A stretch of 47,975 nucleotides of DNA from CBETVX01 sp965539935 (lineage in GTDB: Bacteria; Bacillota; Clostridia; Peptostreptococcales; Caminicellaceae), in the NCBI GenBank assembly GCA_965539935.1, contig CBETVX010000021.1:1-47975 (forward strand), in the 5' to 3' direction. Of this stretch, positions 7,938-15,558 are shown one piece after another. The number at the start of each line of letters is the position of its first letter. Position 1 is the first letter of the stretch. The translations under genes were made by a program, and so were the position numbers. Under the pieces are notes generated by a model, which was given only the letters and a program-made list of their open reading frames with translations, had not been told where the DNA came from and ran no database searches.

Positions 7938-7981
7938 ATACAAGGGTAGATACAAGGGGACGGTTCTAATGTATCCTTTAG
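7936..7981 (+). repeat. REP-like repeat with tandem AGATACAAGGG
   Basis: AGATACAAGGG occurs twice in tandem (7936-7946 and 7948-7958), starting inside the stop codon of the anti-sigma gene. The second copy continues GACGGTTCTAATGTATCC, so GATACA and TGTATC are inverted ends of a short hairpin unit. Related copies lie at 66-100, 4785-4814 and 6057-6240. Confidence 0.6.
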
Positions 7982-8164
7982 ATTAATATATTTAGTATTT
8001 TGCAATAGTTGGGGTAGGATTATTTATAATCCTGCTCCTTTATTACGATTAAGCCTATTTTAATAAAAAGAATAGATATTCTAAAAATAATGGGCATGGT
8101 TATGACTCTTGATTTAAAGATTGATTATTCTAGAAAGTCTAGAGATCCTTATAAAACTTCTAAT

Positions 8165-8193
8165 TTAAAAACCAAATTTACTTGTGCTATAAT
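8165..8193 (+). promoter_or_regulatory. Promoter with extended -10
   Basis: TTAAAA and TATAAT are separated by 17 bases, and the -10 is preceded by TGC, giving an extended -10 element. It points at the small relic at 8230 and could also drive the protease gene at 8386. Confidence 0.5.
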
Positions 8194-8229
8194 GAGATTA
8201 CAAATATTTGTTAGTAAAGCATAAAAATT

Positions 8230-8312
8230 ATGATTTTAGCAGACAACTTAATAAAAAATTTTGAACAATTGTCTGACGAAAAGAAGTCTTAGATTTTGTT
8301 GAATCAAAATAA
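8230..8312 (+). pseudogene. Frameshifted DUF2281/antitoxin-like relic
   Basis: ATG 8230 opens a frame reading MILADNLIKNFEQLSDEKKS and then stops. Shifting frame at about 8285 gives VLDFVESK and a stop at 8310-8312. Together they read like the short antitoxin-type pattern L-x3-F-x2-L-x-DEKK-x-EVLDFVEFLKSK. There is no clear ribosome binding site and no toxin gene beside it. I take it as a broken antitoxin gene, but it is short and the match is by eye. Confidence 0.35.
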
Positions 8313-8385
8313 ATTTTTCTGTTACTGATGGTGTGAAAAAATTCTAACTAACAGAAACTCAAAACTACTTAAGAAGGGAACACTT

Positions 8386-9228
8386 ATGAAAACAAAAGAA
8401 AAAACGATATTACTTTTAATATTTCTTCGGATAATAGTTGGTTTAATTTTTATCATTTCCTTTTTTCTTCCCTCAATTAAATCCTTTATAAACCAAGAGA
8501 TGAATAGAGGATTTATAGAAAATATTAATAAATATGCACTCCCAGCAAATATCAAGATAGCTCAATTAAAATATAGAACTGAAGGAAATAGCAGTTCCAC
8601 ATCAATTTCAGCAGGTGCTAGTGGAGTAATTATCCGTAAGGAAGGTAATAAATACTATGCACTTACAGCTGGGCACGTGGTAACTGAATATGATAATATT
8701 GATAAAACTGAGATTATTGTTATGGGATATGAGGATTTAGACTTTAAAGATTATATAGAGAAAGGTGGAAAGTTTCAAGGAGTAGCAAATTACTATCAGC
8801 AATTTCCTAAAGCTATAGTTGAATACTCAAATGAAAAATATGATTTAGCTATTATTAGTTTTATCTCTGATGAGGCATATACAGCTTTACCAATTGCTGA
8901 TGAAATACCTGAGCATGGAGATATAGTTTCAGCTATGAGTAATCCATACGGTAAAAGAAATATTATTACAGTTGGAAAAGTAAAAAGTAGAAAACTAAGC
9001 TCCTTTGATGATGAAACAGGAAAAATACAATATCCAATTATTGATCATACTGCTATATTATCAGAAGGAAGTAGTGGAAGTGCTTTACTTAATGAAAATC
9101 TTGAAATTGTGGGTATAAATTTGGGTGGTAATGAAAATATATTTAGACGGTTTATTTCTGGAATAGCTATGCCAAGCGATAAAATCCAATCTTTTCTAGA
9201 AGAATATAAAGTCAAATTTGCACATTAA
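8386..9228 (+). CDS. Membrane-anchored trypsin-like serine protease
   Basis: This 280-residue protein has an N-terminal membrane anchor (about 8-30, LLLIFLRIIVGLIFIISFFL) and an outside chymotrypsin-fold domain. The catalytic triad is visible: His97 in LTAGHVV, Asp153 in EKYDLAIISF and Ser230 in EGSSGSALL. The order and spacing are those of HtrA/DegP-like proteases, but no PDZ domain follows. The GVNLGG-like strand (VGINLGGNEN) completes the fold. It may cut or modulate a cell-surface target, perhaps in a stress response given the nearby anti-sigma factor; that link is only positional. AGAAGGGA lies about 7 bases upstream of the start. Confidence 0.85.
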   Translation: MKTKEKTILLLIFLRIIVGLIFIISFFLPSIKSFINQEMNRGFIENINKYALPANIKIAQLKYRTEGNSSSTSISAGASGVIIRKEGNKYYALTAGHVVTEYDNIDKTEIIVMGYEDLDFKDYIEKGGKFQGVANYYQQFPKAIVEYSNEKYDLAIISFISDEAYTALPIADEIPEHGDIVSAMSNPYGKRNIITVGKVKSRKLSSFDDETGKIQYPIIDHTAILSEGSSGSALLNENLEIVGINLGGNENIFRRFISGIAMPSDKIQSFLEEYKVKFAH

Positions 9229-9298
9229 AATTCAAAAAGTATATAGAAAAATTAAGGATATCATTTAATTTATAATAATATATTTGAGGAGAGTGAAT

Positions 9299-10180
9299 AT
9301 GATAAAGAAAAAAATTCCTAACCCATTATTAGTAATAATTTTCATTTATTTTATATGCTTTCTTTTCAGAGTAATTGAATATATGTTAATACGTACTGAT
9401 CAGAGTATTTTCGGAGAGGCATTCATACATAAATTGGCGGGCATACTTGTGCTTGGATTTGCAATAAGATATTTCTCACTTAAGTGGTCTGAGGTAGGTT
9501 TTACAAAAAAGTCAGTAGGTAAAAATATATTATATGGATTGCTACTGGGTGTCTCTATGTTCGTAATCGCCTATGGAATAGAGTTTTTTATACAGCTATC
9601 AGGAGATAATGGCCCGACTTTACAGCTATATGTGACGAGTTATGCCATTGACGGTAATATAGGTAATCAAACAAGTCTTTTATTCTTCTCATTTTGTATT
9701 ATTGGAAACATTATAAATGTAATTATGGAAGAAGGTATCTTTCGGGGATTGTTTATTAAGCTTGGTGAAATGAAATATTCCTTCATTAAAGCAATTATTA
9801 TATCATCAATACTCTTTGGAGTCTGGCATATAGTGGCTCCTATACGAAACATGTTGGATGGAGAAATCAGTCTAATGGGTGCCATGATGTATTCCCTTAT
9901 GCTTATTATAACAGCAGGAATCACTGGGGCAAAATTCTGTTTACTTACTAAAATCACTGGTTCCCTTTGGATGCCTATGGCTGACCATTTTTTCAATAAT
10001 ACCATTATTAATGTTTTACATATTGTAACAACCTCTGGTGTCGATGAATTTCAAGTGATGCGCATTTCTATCGCTCAAACACTATCCTTTTTAATAGTTC
10101 TATTTATATACTGGAAAAGTAGAGCACATCACAAGCCTACCTTTCGTATCTCCGCAGAGGTCAATGATTTTAGGGCTTAA
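9299..10180 (+). CDS. CPBP family intramembrane glutamic endopeptidase
   Basis: This 293-residue membrane protein has about eight hydrophobic segments. The CPBP (Rce1-like, formerly Abi) motifs are present: NVIMEEGIFRGLFI supplies EExxxR, FGVWHIVAP supplies the second motif with its histidine, and MADHFFNN supplies the third. Such enzymes cleave substrates within the membrane; bacterial members act in peptide maturation, self-immunity or signalling. No bacteriocin gene is near. AGGAG lies 7 bases before ATG 9299; an in-frame TTG at 9284 overlaps that site and is rejected. It follows the serine protease by 70 bases and may share its transcript. Confidence 0.88.
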   Translation: MIKKKIPNPLLVIIFIYFICFLFRVIEYMLIRTDQSIFGEAFIHKLAGILVLGFAIRYFSLKWSEVGFTKKSVGKNILYGLLLGVSMFVIAYGIEFFIQLSGDNGPTLQLYVTSYAIDGNIGNQTSLLFFSFCIIGNIINVIMEEGIFRGLFIKLGEMKYSFIKAIIISSILFGVWHIVAPIRNMLDGEISLMGAMMYSLMLIITAGITGAKFCLLTKITGSLWMPMADHFFNNTIINVLHIVTTSGVDEFQVMRISIAQTLSFLIVLFIYWKSRAHHKPTFRISAEVNDFRA

Positions 10181-10223
10181 AGAGAGTAAAAAATAAAAAC
10201 TAGAATTAGTTGATGCAAAGGAG

Positions 10224-10238
10224 TCGACCTTTGGTCGA
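10224..10238. repeat. Short perfect hairpin TCGACC/GGTCGA
   Basis: TCGACC TTT GGTCGA forms a 6-bp stem with a three-base loop in the spacer after the CPBP gene. Its function is unknown; it has no T run. Confidence 0.35.
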
Positions 10239-10284
10239 AATAGTCAATAGATTTGTACCCCTATTGAAATAATATAAAAACTAA

Positions 10285-10326
10285 TGAGGATGATACAAAC
10301 TTAATTGTTCATCCTCACTTTTTTTG
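10285..10326. terminator. Bidirectional terminator between CPBP gene and permease
   Basis: TGAGGATGA at 10285-10293 pairs with TCATCCTCA at 10309-10317. A run of eight T follows on the plus strand and an A run precedes on the left, so it can end both convergent genes. Confidence 0.85.
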
Positions 10327-10331
10327 AATTT

Positions 10332-11501
10332 TTAAAAGAAAGCTCCAAATATCATACCAGCGGTTGTTGCCATAATAATTACTAAGGAAACATATATTAT
10401 AGTTTTCTTAGGTCCTATAACTTTATTTATTACAAGCATATTTGGAAGGGATAATGCTGGACCAGCGAGAAGCAATGCAAGGGCTGGACCTTGCCCCATA
10501 CCGGCACCTAATAATCCCTGGAGTATTGGAACTTCAGTCAAAGTAGCAAAGTACATAAAGGCTCCTGCGACAGATGCAAAAAGGTTTGCGCCCAGTGAAT
10601 TACCTCCTACAAGGCTTTCTACCCAAACGGAAGGAATTAACCCTTCGTGACCAGGTCTTCCAAGAAGTAGACCAGCAATTAGTACTCCACCAAATAATAG
10701 GGGTAAAATCTGAAGGGCAAAATTCCATGCTTCATTATACCACTGTTTTCTTTCAGATTTATTAAACCAGCTAGAAGCACTGAACAATAGTATTACTAAA
10801 AATCCACCGGCCAAGATCCATTTAACTCTGAAAATACTATACCATAGACCTTGATTTTCTATGGGTTTTGCCCAGTTGGCAAAAACTAATATACCTACCA
10901 TAGAGAAAAAGTAAATGATTGTTTTCCAAAGAGGACGAGACTCCTCAACATCTGTTTCAAACATTTCAGCATTTCTATCTGTTCTTTCCTTTTCTTCTTT
11001 AAGAAATATAAGGTGCATGATATAACCAATAACTACACTAAAAATTACAGCACCTAGAGCCCTAGCAATACCAATTTTAGCACCTAGAACCCTAGCAGTT
11101 ATTACTATAGCTAGAATATTAATGGCTGGACCTGAATATAAAAAGGATATAGCTGGGCCCAATCCTGCACCCTTAAGATATATACCTGAAAATAGTGGTA
11201 AAACTGTACAAGAACAAACTGCAAGTATTGAACCAGACACGGAAGCAACTGAATATGATATCCATTTCTTTGCCTTAGGACCAAAATACTTGATTACTGA
11301 ATCTTGAGAGACAAATACAGCTACTGCACCGGCTATAAAAAAGGCAGGTACAAGACATAATAACACATGTTCACGGGCATACTCATGAAGCATTGCAAAG
11401 GATTCTAGGATAGCACCTTGAAGCCTTGCACTGCCTATAGGCATGAAATATGCGGCAACAAAGACAGACGCAATTAAAATAAACTTCTTTCTTTCACTCA
11501 T
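10332..11501 (-). CDS. YraQ/DUF318 (ArsP-type) permease
   Basis: This 389-residue polytopic protein belongs to the DUF318/ArsP_1 permease family. It has about ten membrane segments in two repeats, with the family motif AVCSCTVLPLFSGIY (a CSC pair) in the first half and GPALALLLAGPALSLPN in the second. Family members export trivalent organoarsenicals (ArsP) or have unknown cargo; the cysteine pair suits a soft metal or thiol-reactive substrate. The next two genes upstream are a redox-active thioredoxin and an ArsR regulator, the usual partners. AGGAGG lies directly upstream. Its promoter overlaps a 38-bp perfect palindrome, so it is probably repressed by the ArsR protein and transcribed separately. 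Confidence 0.88.
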   Translation of the reverse strand: MSERKKFILIASVFVAAYFMPIGSARLQGAILESFAMLHEYAREHVLLCLVPAFFIAGAVAVFVSQDSVIKYFGPKAKKWISYSVASVSGSILAVCSCTVLPLFSGIYLKGAGLGPAISFLYSGPAINILAIVITARVLGAKIGIARALGAVIFSVVIGYIMHLIFLKEEKERTDRNAEMFETDVEESRPLWKTIIYFFSMVGILVFANWAKPIENQGLWYSIFRVKWILAGGFLVILLFSASSWFNKSERKQWYNEAWNFALQILPLLFGGVLIAGLLLGRPGHEGLIPSVWVESLVGGNSLGANLFASVAGAFMYFATLTEVPILQGLLGAGMGQGPALALLLAGPALSLPNMLVINKVIGPKKTIIYVSLVIIMATTAGMIFGAFF

Positions 11502-11515
11502 AATTAGTCCTCCTT

Positions 11516-11553
11516 TAATATACTATATTATAATATTATAATATAGTATATTA
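11516..11553. promoter_or_regulatory. 38-bp perfect palindrome, operator of the permease gene
   Basis: All 38 bases are exactly self-complementary, with half-site TAATATACTATATTATAAT (19 bases). The central 22 bases are identical to the palindrome in front of the arsR-type gene. It lies between the permease ribosome binding site and a TTGACA -35 box on the minus strand, so it covers the -10 and start point. Confidence 0.8.
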
Positions 11554-11566
11554 AGATAAATGTCAA
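11538..11566 (-). promoter_or_regulatory. Probable permease promoter
   Basis: On the minus strand TTGACA (11566-11561) is followed after 17 bases by TATTAT (11543-11538). The -10 box lies within the 38-bp palindrome, so a bound repressor would block it. Confidence 0.55.
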
Positions 11567-11582
11567 TGTTTTACAAAAACTA

Positions 11583-11618
11583 AATAAAAAAATAGTAGGT
11601 GTTTTACAACACCTACTA
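11583..11618 (-). terminator. Terminator after the thioredoxin-like gene
   Basis: On the minus strand TAGTAGGTGT and ACACCTACTA form a perfect 10-bp stem with a 6-base loop, followed by seven T. It separates the thioredoxin transcript from the permease transcript. Confidence 0.85.
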
Positions 11619-11689
11619 ATTAGTTTAGATATATTAAACTGTTCATTAGTTTATAGTTTTTTTACTTTTGTTATACTAGGAACTTTACC

Positions 11690-11923
11690 TTACTTACTTA
11701 ACATTTCTTTGATTTCATCTTTAGATGGCACTCTGCCAGATGCTTTTACTTTTCCATCCACAACTAAACCAGGGGTTTTCATAACTCCTAAAGCAACAAT
11801 ATCCTTAAAATCTGTAACCTTTTCAAAATCTGCTGATATTCCAAGCTCACTTACAGCTGCTTCAGCATTTTTTTGTAGATTCTGGCAGTTTTTACACCCC
11901 GGTCCTAAAATTTTAATATTCAT
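11690..11923 (-). CDS. Thioredoxin-like redox-active disulfide protein
   Basis: This 77-residue protein is a small thioredoxin_3 family member. The active site GPGCKNC has Cys10 and Cys13, and the cis-proline motif appears as MKTPGLVVDGK. The end is GRVPSKDEIKEML, usual for redox-active disulfide protein 2. It commonly accompanies YraQ/ArsP permeases, where it may pass electrons to, or take them from, the exporter or its thiol-reactive substrate; the exact reaction is not established. AGGAGG precedes the start. A 12-bp palindrome core (11943-11954) shared with the neighbouring operators lies just upstream and a terminator follows. Confidence 0.88.
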   Translation of the reverse strand: MNIKILGPGCKNCQNLQKNAEAAVSELGISADFEKVTDFKDIVALGVMKTPGLVVDGKVKASGRVPSKDEIKEMLSK

Positions 11924-11942
11924 AGAAAAACCTCCTTAAATT

Positions 11943-11954
11943 TATAATATTATA
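11943..11954. promoter_or_regulatory. 12-bp palindrome core upstream of the thioredoxin gene
   Basis: TATAATATTATA is a perfect palindrome and equals the centre of the 38-bp and 22-bp palindromes at the two neighbouring genes. On the minus strand it contains a TATAAT -10 box. It is probably a weaker operator for the same ArsR protein. Confidence 0.55.
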
Positions 11955-12065
11955 CTACACAAATGACATAGGAAAATAATAAATGTTTTAGCTATAGCTA
12001 GAAAAAAGCTAAGTATTTAGTTTTATAATATATTTCTTGACAATTTAAAATAGAAGCATTATTTG

Positions 12066-12383
12066 TTAGTCAACAATTTGTTCCTTAATTTCATTTAATT
12101 GATTTATTAATATATTTTTTACTATAGCAAGGACTTTATATATTTCTCGGCACTTGACTTTATACCTAACTTGTAATCCATCCTTACGACTTGCCAATAT
12201 GTTTTGATCCTTTAAAATCTTTAAATGTTGGGATACATTGGACTGCTCTAAGCCAAGGTCCTCATATATGTCACAGACGCATAACTCATCTTCATCCTTT
12301 AGACGCTCTAATATTTGAAGGCGAGTTGGATGGGATATTGATTTCAATAGGGAAGAAGTCATCTGAGAAAGCATATCAGCCAA
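12066..12383 (-). CDS. ArsR/SmtB family transcriptional repressor
   Basis: This 105-residue winged-helix protein has the ArsR layout: LLKSISHPTRLQILERL, then the metal-box ELCVCDIYEDLG with Cys35 and Cys37 in the recognition-domain alpha-3 helix, then SNVSQHLKILKDQNILASRKDGLQVRY (recognition helix VSQHLKIL). ELCVCD is the arsenite/soft-metal sensing motif of the family. It should repress itself and the two genes downstream, each of which carries the same palindromic core. The start is TTG at 12383, 9 bases after AGGAGG; the in-frame ATG at 12374 is too far away. The inducer is not determined by the sequence. Confidence 0.9.
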   Translation of the reverse strand: MADMLSQMTSSLLKSISHPTRLQILERLKDEDELCVCDIYEDLGLEQSNVSQHLKILKDQNILASRKDGLQVRYKVKCREIYKVLAIVKNILINQLNEIKEQIVD

Positions 12384-12405
12384 AATAAACGACCTCCTAA
12401 TTTTT

Positions 12406-12427
12406 TATATTATAATATTATAATATA
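12406..12427. promoter_or_regulatory. 22-bp palindromic operator of the arsR-type gene
   Basis: The 22 bases are perfectly self-complementary and identical to the centre of the permease palindrome. The site abuts the -10 box and covers the start point, as for an autorepressor. Confidence 0.75.
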
Positions 12428-12456
12428 ATTATAATACCGTTGTAATAAAAAATCAA
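12428..12456 (-). promoter_or_regulatory. Promoter of the arsR-type gene
   Basis: On the minus strand TTGATT (12456-12451) and consensus TATAAT (12433-12428) are 17 bases apart, immediately upstream of the 22-bp palindrome. Confidence 0.7.
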
Positions 12457-12735
12457 GTAATAGTTTATAGGAGTAAAGTGATTCACATTGATTTTTTTCT
12501 CAATATTCAAGCCGAAAAAATAATGTGATATACTATAAACAATGGTTTGATTGTTTAAACTTAAAATCTTGAAAAAAGGGTATCCAAGGTCCATAAAAAA
12601 GCAGAAAAAATCACTGAAACTGTGAGATATACTGTAACAAGTAAAAATGAACAGAAAACCATGTAATTATAAAAAGTCTTTTATTATGTATTGATGTGTC
12701 AAAAATATATGGGAATATAAGGAGTAGATAATTAA
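12457..12735. other. Spacer between divergent arsR-type and nitroreductase genes
   Basis: No gene is seen. GTGATATACTATAAACAA (near 12526) and GTGAGATATACTGTAACAA (near 12622) resemble each other and contain TATACT, so either may be a -10 box for the nitroreductase, but no good -35 is visible. Confidence 0.4.
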
Positions 12736-13557
12736 ATGATGAGAGTAGATGTTGAAAAGTGTATAGGCTGTGGACAATGCGTTAAAGATTGTTTCCCAAA
12801 TGATATAGAAATAGTTGATGGTAAAGCTAAAATTAACAATGTAACCTGTATCAAGTGTGGACATTGTATTGCTATATGTCCTAAAAATGCAGTATCAATA
12901 GATGAATACGATATGGGAGATGTGAAAGAATACAATAAGGAAGAATTTTCTGTAGATGCCGATCAATTATTGAATTTTATAAAATTTAGAAGAAGCATAA
13001 GACATTTTAAAAAAAGAGAAGTAGAAGAAGATAAAATCGCTAAAATTATAGAAGCTGGAAGATTTACTCAAACTGGAGGGAATTTTCAGGATGTATCTTA
13101 TATAGTAGTAAGGGAAGGATTACAGGAATTAAAAGCCTTGGCCTTTGAGACCTTGAATGAAATTGGAAAGAATATATTAGCCAATTTAAACCAAGAAACG
13201 ATGAAATTCAAGAGATATGCCAAAACCTTTATAAGACTATATGAACTTTATAAAGAAAACCCTAATGAAAATGACAAACTGTTTTTTAATGCCCCAGTAG
13301 TTATAATCGTAACAGCTGATTCCCAGGTTAATGGAGCCTTAGCTTCTTCTAATATGGAGCTTATGACCAATGCTTTAGGGCTAGGTACGATGTTTAGTGG
13401 ATTTTTTGTAAATGCAGCTCAGAAAAGTAAAGAAATTAAAGAGTTTATTGGGCTTAAGGAAGGAAAACAAATAGTAACATGTATGGTAATAGGATATCCT
13501 GATGTTAAATATCTAAGAACAGTACCAAGAAAAGAAGCAGATATATCTTGGAAATAA
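12736..13557 (+). CDS. Ferredoxin-nitroreductase fusion protein
   Basis: The 273-residue protein starts with two 4Fe-4S motifs, Cys9/12/15/19 (CIGCGQCVKDC) and Cys38/41/44/48 (CIKCGHCIAIC), followed from about residue 75 by an FMN-dependent nitroreductase domain (FRRSIRHFKKREVEEDKI, EAGRFTQTGGNFQD, ALGLGTMFSGFF, GYPDVKYLRTVPRK). This architecture is common in strict anaerobes, where the ferredoxin part feeds electrons to flavin for reduction of an unknown substrate. AAGGAG lies about 11 bases upstream. A long hairpin terminator follows, so it is probably monocistronic. Confidence 0.9.
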   Translation: MMRVDVEKCIGCGQCVKDCFPNDIEIVDGKAKINNVTCIKCGHCIAICPKNAVSIDEYDMGDVKEYNKEEFSVDADQLLNFIKFRRSIRHFKKREVEEDKIAKIIEAGRFTQTGGNFQDVSYIVVREGLQELKALAFETLNEIGKNILANLNQETMKFKRYAKTFIRLYELYKENPNENDKLFFNAPVVIIVTADSQVNGALASSNMELMTNALGLGTMFSGFFVNAAQKSKEIKEFIGLKEGKQIVTCMVIGYPDVKYLRTVPRKEADISWK

Positions 13558-13569
13558 AAAACTTATAGA

Positions 13570-13613
13570 AATCCAAGGATAACATATCTAATATGTATCC
13601 TTGGATTATTTTT
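13570..13613 (+). terminator. Terminator after the nitroreductase
   Basis: AATCCAAGGAT pairs with ATCCTTGGATT, with an inner ACATAT/ATATGT stem, giving about 17 paired bases at 13570-13607, followed by ATTTTTAT. Confidence 0.85.
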
Positions 13614-13788
13614 ATACCATGAACTTGTCTAGTTTTTAGCATAAAAATAAGAGTACAGAGTTGCTGACAAAAATAATAAAAATAATTAAAATAAAAGGTA
13701 ATAATTAAAATCTGTCAATAGAAAGCACAGAATAACCAGATAAAAAGGTGCTATTATGATAGCATAAAAAATGAAAGGAGAGGGTATT

Positions 13789-14658
13789 GTGGAGTGGTTC
13801 AATAGATTAAATGATAGCATTGATTATTTAGAAAGTCATATGGAGTCTGAACTAAATATTGACGAAGTAGCTAAAGTAGCTTTATCATCTAAATTTCATT
13901 TTCAGAGAATGTTCCATATGGTAACGGGGATAACAGTAGCTGAATATGTTAGGAAAAGAAGACTGACCTTAGCAGCACAAGAATTATCAACATCCGATGC
14001 AAAGGTAATTGATATTGCATTTAAATATGGTTATAAGACTCCGGAATCATTTACTAAAGCTTTTTATAAAGTCCATGGTATTAATCCATCAAAAGTAAGG
14101 AAGTTAGGGATTAATTTAAAAGCTTATCCACGTCTTTCCTTTCAAATACAAATAAAAGGAGAAGATGCCATGAATTATAGGATTGTTGAAAAAGAAGGAT
14201 TTAAGATTATTGGAGTGACCAAAAGAGTTACAACTGTTGATGGAAAGAATTATGAGATTATTCCAAAGTTTTGGCAGGAGGTAAATAGTAAAGGTTTATG
14301 CGATAAACTATCGGAACATATGGGAGAATTAGGGTTATTGGGTATATGTATGGATTTTTCTCCCGAACAAGAGGAATTCACTTACGTTATTGGCTGTGAA
14401 AAAACTCAAAATCAAGTGCCTGAAGGTTTTATAGAAAAAGAAATACCACCATCCACTTGGGCCATATTCGAATCAATAGGATCAATGCCAGGAGCAATTC
14501 AAAATGTGTGGAAACGTATTTTCTCAGAATGGTTTCCTGCAACTGGATATGAACATGCAGATGCTCCAGAATTAGAAGTTTATCTTCCAGGAGATCCAAA
14601 TGATAGTAATTATAAATGTGAGGTATGGATACCGATTATAAATAAGGATAATAAATAA
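13789..14658 (+). CDS. AraC family regulator with GyrI-like effector domain
   Basis: This 289-residue protein has the AraC DNA-binding domain at the N-terminus (about 5-110: IDYLESHMESELNIDEVAKVA, FHFQRMFHMVTGITVAEYVRKRRL, FTKAFYKVHGINPSKVRK) and a GyrI/SoxR-effector domain at about 130-285 (YRIVEKEGFKIIGVTKRV, PSTWAIFESIG, PELEVYLPGDPN). The order is that of Rob-like multidrug or small-molecule responsive activators. No obvious target exporter is adjacent; the nitroreductase upstream or the redox genes downstream are candidates. AAAGGAGAGG at 13774-13783 lies 5 bases before GTG 13789, so the ATG at 13771, overlapping the site, is not the start. Confidence 0.87.
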   Translation: MEWFNRLNDSIDYLESHMESELNIDEVAKVALSSKFHFQRMFHMVTGITVAEYVRKRRLTLAAQELSTSDAKVIDIAFKYGYKTPESFTKAFYKVHGINPSKVRKLGINLKAYPRLSFQIQIKGEDAMNYRIVEKEGFKIIGVTKRVTTVDGKNYEIIPKFWQEVNSKGLCDKLSEHMGELGLLGICMDFSPEQEEFTYVIGCEKTQNQVPEGFIEKEIPPSTWAIFESIGSMPGAIQNVWKRIFSEWFPATGYEHADAPELEVYLPGDPNDSNYKCEVWIPIINKDNK

Positions 14659-14680
14659 AAAACTTTTATAAATAATTTAG

Positions 14681-14721
14681 GGTCAGATAAAATTAAGTAT
14701 TTATCTGACCTTAATTTTATC
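14681..14721 (+). terminator. Two overlapping mutually exclusive hairpins
   Basis: Hairpin A pairs GGTCAGATAAA (14681-14691) with TTTATCTGACC (14700-14710). Hairpin B pairs GATAAAATTAAG (14686-14697) with CTTAATTTTATC (14710-14721). Both are perfect and share bases, so only one can form. A is a normal intrinsic terminator stem for the AraC gene with a T-rich tail; B would sequester that tail. Confidence 0.6.
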
Positions 14722-14934
14722 GGATATTTGTCAATAGTTGGAGTTGGATTCCTTGTAATACCTATCCAGTGGAAAGTTTATTTGCTTTTACTCCTTTTTA
14801 AATTAGTAGTTTAGTGATAGATGGACTTTTTTTATTATTGAAAATGGTAATAATACTCAAAGAAGCATACTCTACGGTTCGTTTATTGAATGATATATTA
14901 AAAGCAGTTAGAATTTATATATGAGGTGATATTA

Positions 14935-15519
14935 ATGGATTGTAAGAAGATTGGGAAATTAATATATCAATTGAGGAAAGAAAAGAATTTCACTCAAAAA
15001 CAAATTGCCGACGCTATGAATATAAGTGACAAAACAATAAGTAAATGGGAACGGGGACAAGGATGTCCTGATATTTCATTACTTCCAGAATTAGCCCAAA
15101 TTCTAGAAGTAAGCGTTGATGGAATTTTATCCGGTGAAATAAATCTAAACGAATTAGAAGGAGGAAATATGAATAAATTAAAATTTTATGTATGTCCACA
15201 ATGTAATAATCTAATAACAGCTACCGGTGATGCAACTATATTATGTTGCTCAAAAAAAGTAGAACAGTTAGAGATAAAAAAAGCAGAAGATGAACATATG
15301 CTTCAAATAGAGGAAGTAGAAGATGAGCTATATGTGACTTCTAAACATGATATGAAAAAGGAACATTATATTTCTTTCATAGCCTATGTTAGAGGAGATA
15401 GGGTTCTTATTGTGAAGCAATACCCTGAATGGGATATGGGATTTAGATTCCGTAAACAGGGACATGGTAAATTATATTTCTATTGCACAAAACATGGATT
15501 ATATTATCAAACAATATAA
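14935..15519 (+). CDS. XRE-type regulator fused to a desulfoferrodoxin-like domain
   Basis: This 194-residue protein joins an XRE helix-turn-helix (residues 5-65, TQKQIADAMNISDKTISKWERG) to a domain resembling two-iron superoxide reductase. Cys87, Cys90 and Cys104-Cys105 (CPQC...ILCC) match the desulforedoxin centre. His121 (DEHMLQIE), His138, His144 (KHDMKKEHYISFI), Cys184 and His187 (YCTKHG) match the four-His one-Cys iron centre. All predicted ligands are present, so iron binding and superoxide or redox sensing are plausible but inferred. GAGGTG lies 7 bases before ATG 14935. The next gene, a flavoprotein, starts 39 bases downstream and may be cotranscribed. Confidence 0.85.
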   Translation: MDCKKIGKLIYQLRKEKNFTQKQIADAMNISDKTISKWERGQGCPDISLLPELAQILEVSVDGILSGEINLNELEGGNMNKLKFYVCPQCNNLITATGDATILCCSKKVEQLEIKKAEDEHMLQIEEVEDELYVTSKHDMKKEHYISFIAYVRGDRVLIVKQYPEWDMGFRFRKQGHGKLYFYCTKHGLYYQTI

Positions 15520-15558
15520 AAGGGACTTGATAATAATATATTTGGAAGGATTGATGAC

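Larger units (their letters stand above)
7938..8385. other. 448-bp spacer with a repeat unit and a gene relic
   Basis: Apart from the REP-like unit at its left end it holds a promoter (8165-8193) and a short frameshifted reading frame (8230-8312). The last bases contain AGAAGGGA, the ribosome binding site of the protease gene. Confidence 0.6.

Noticed and set aside
14860..14900. ACGGTTCGTTTATTGA as another copy of the REP-like repeat
   Set aside because: Only the first six to seven bases agree with the family; too weak to separate from chance.
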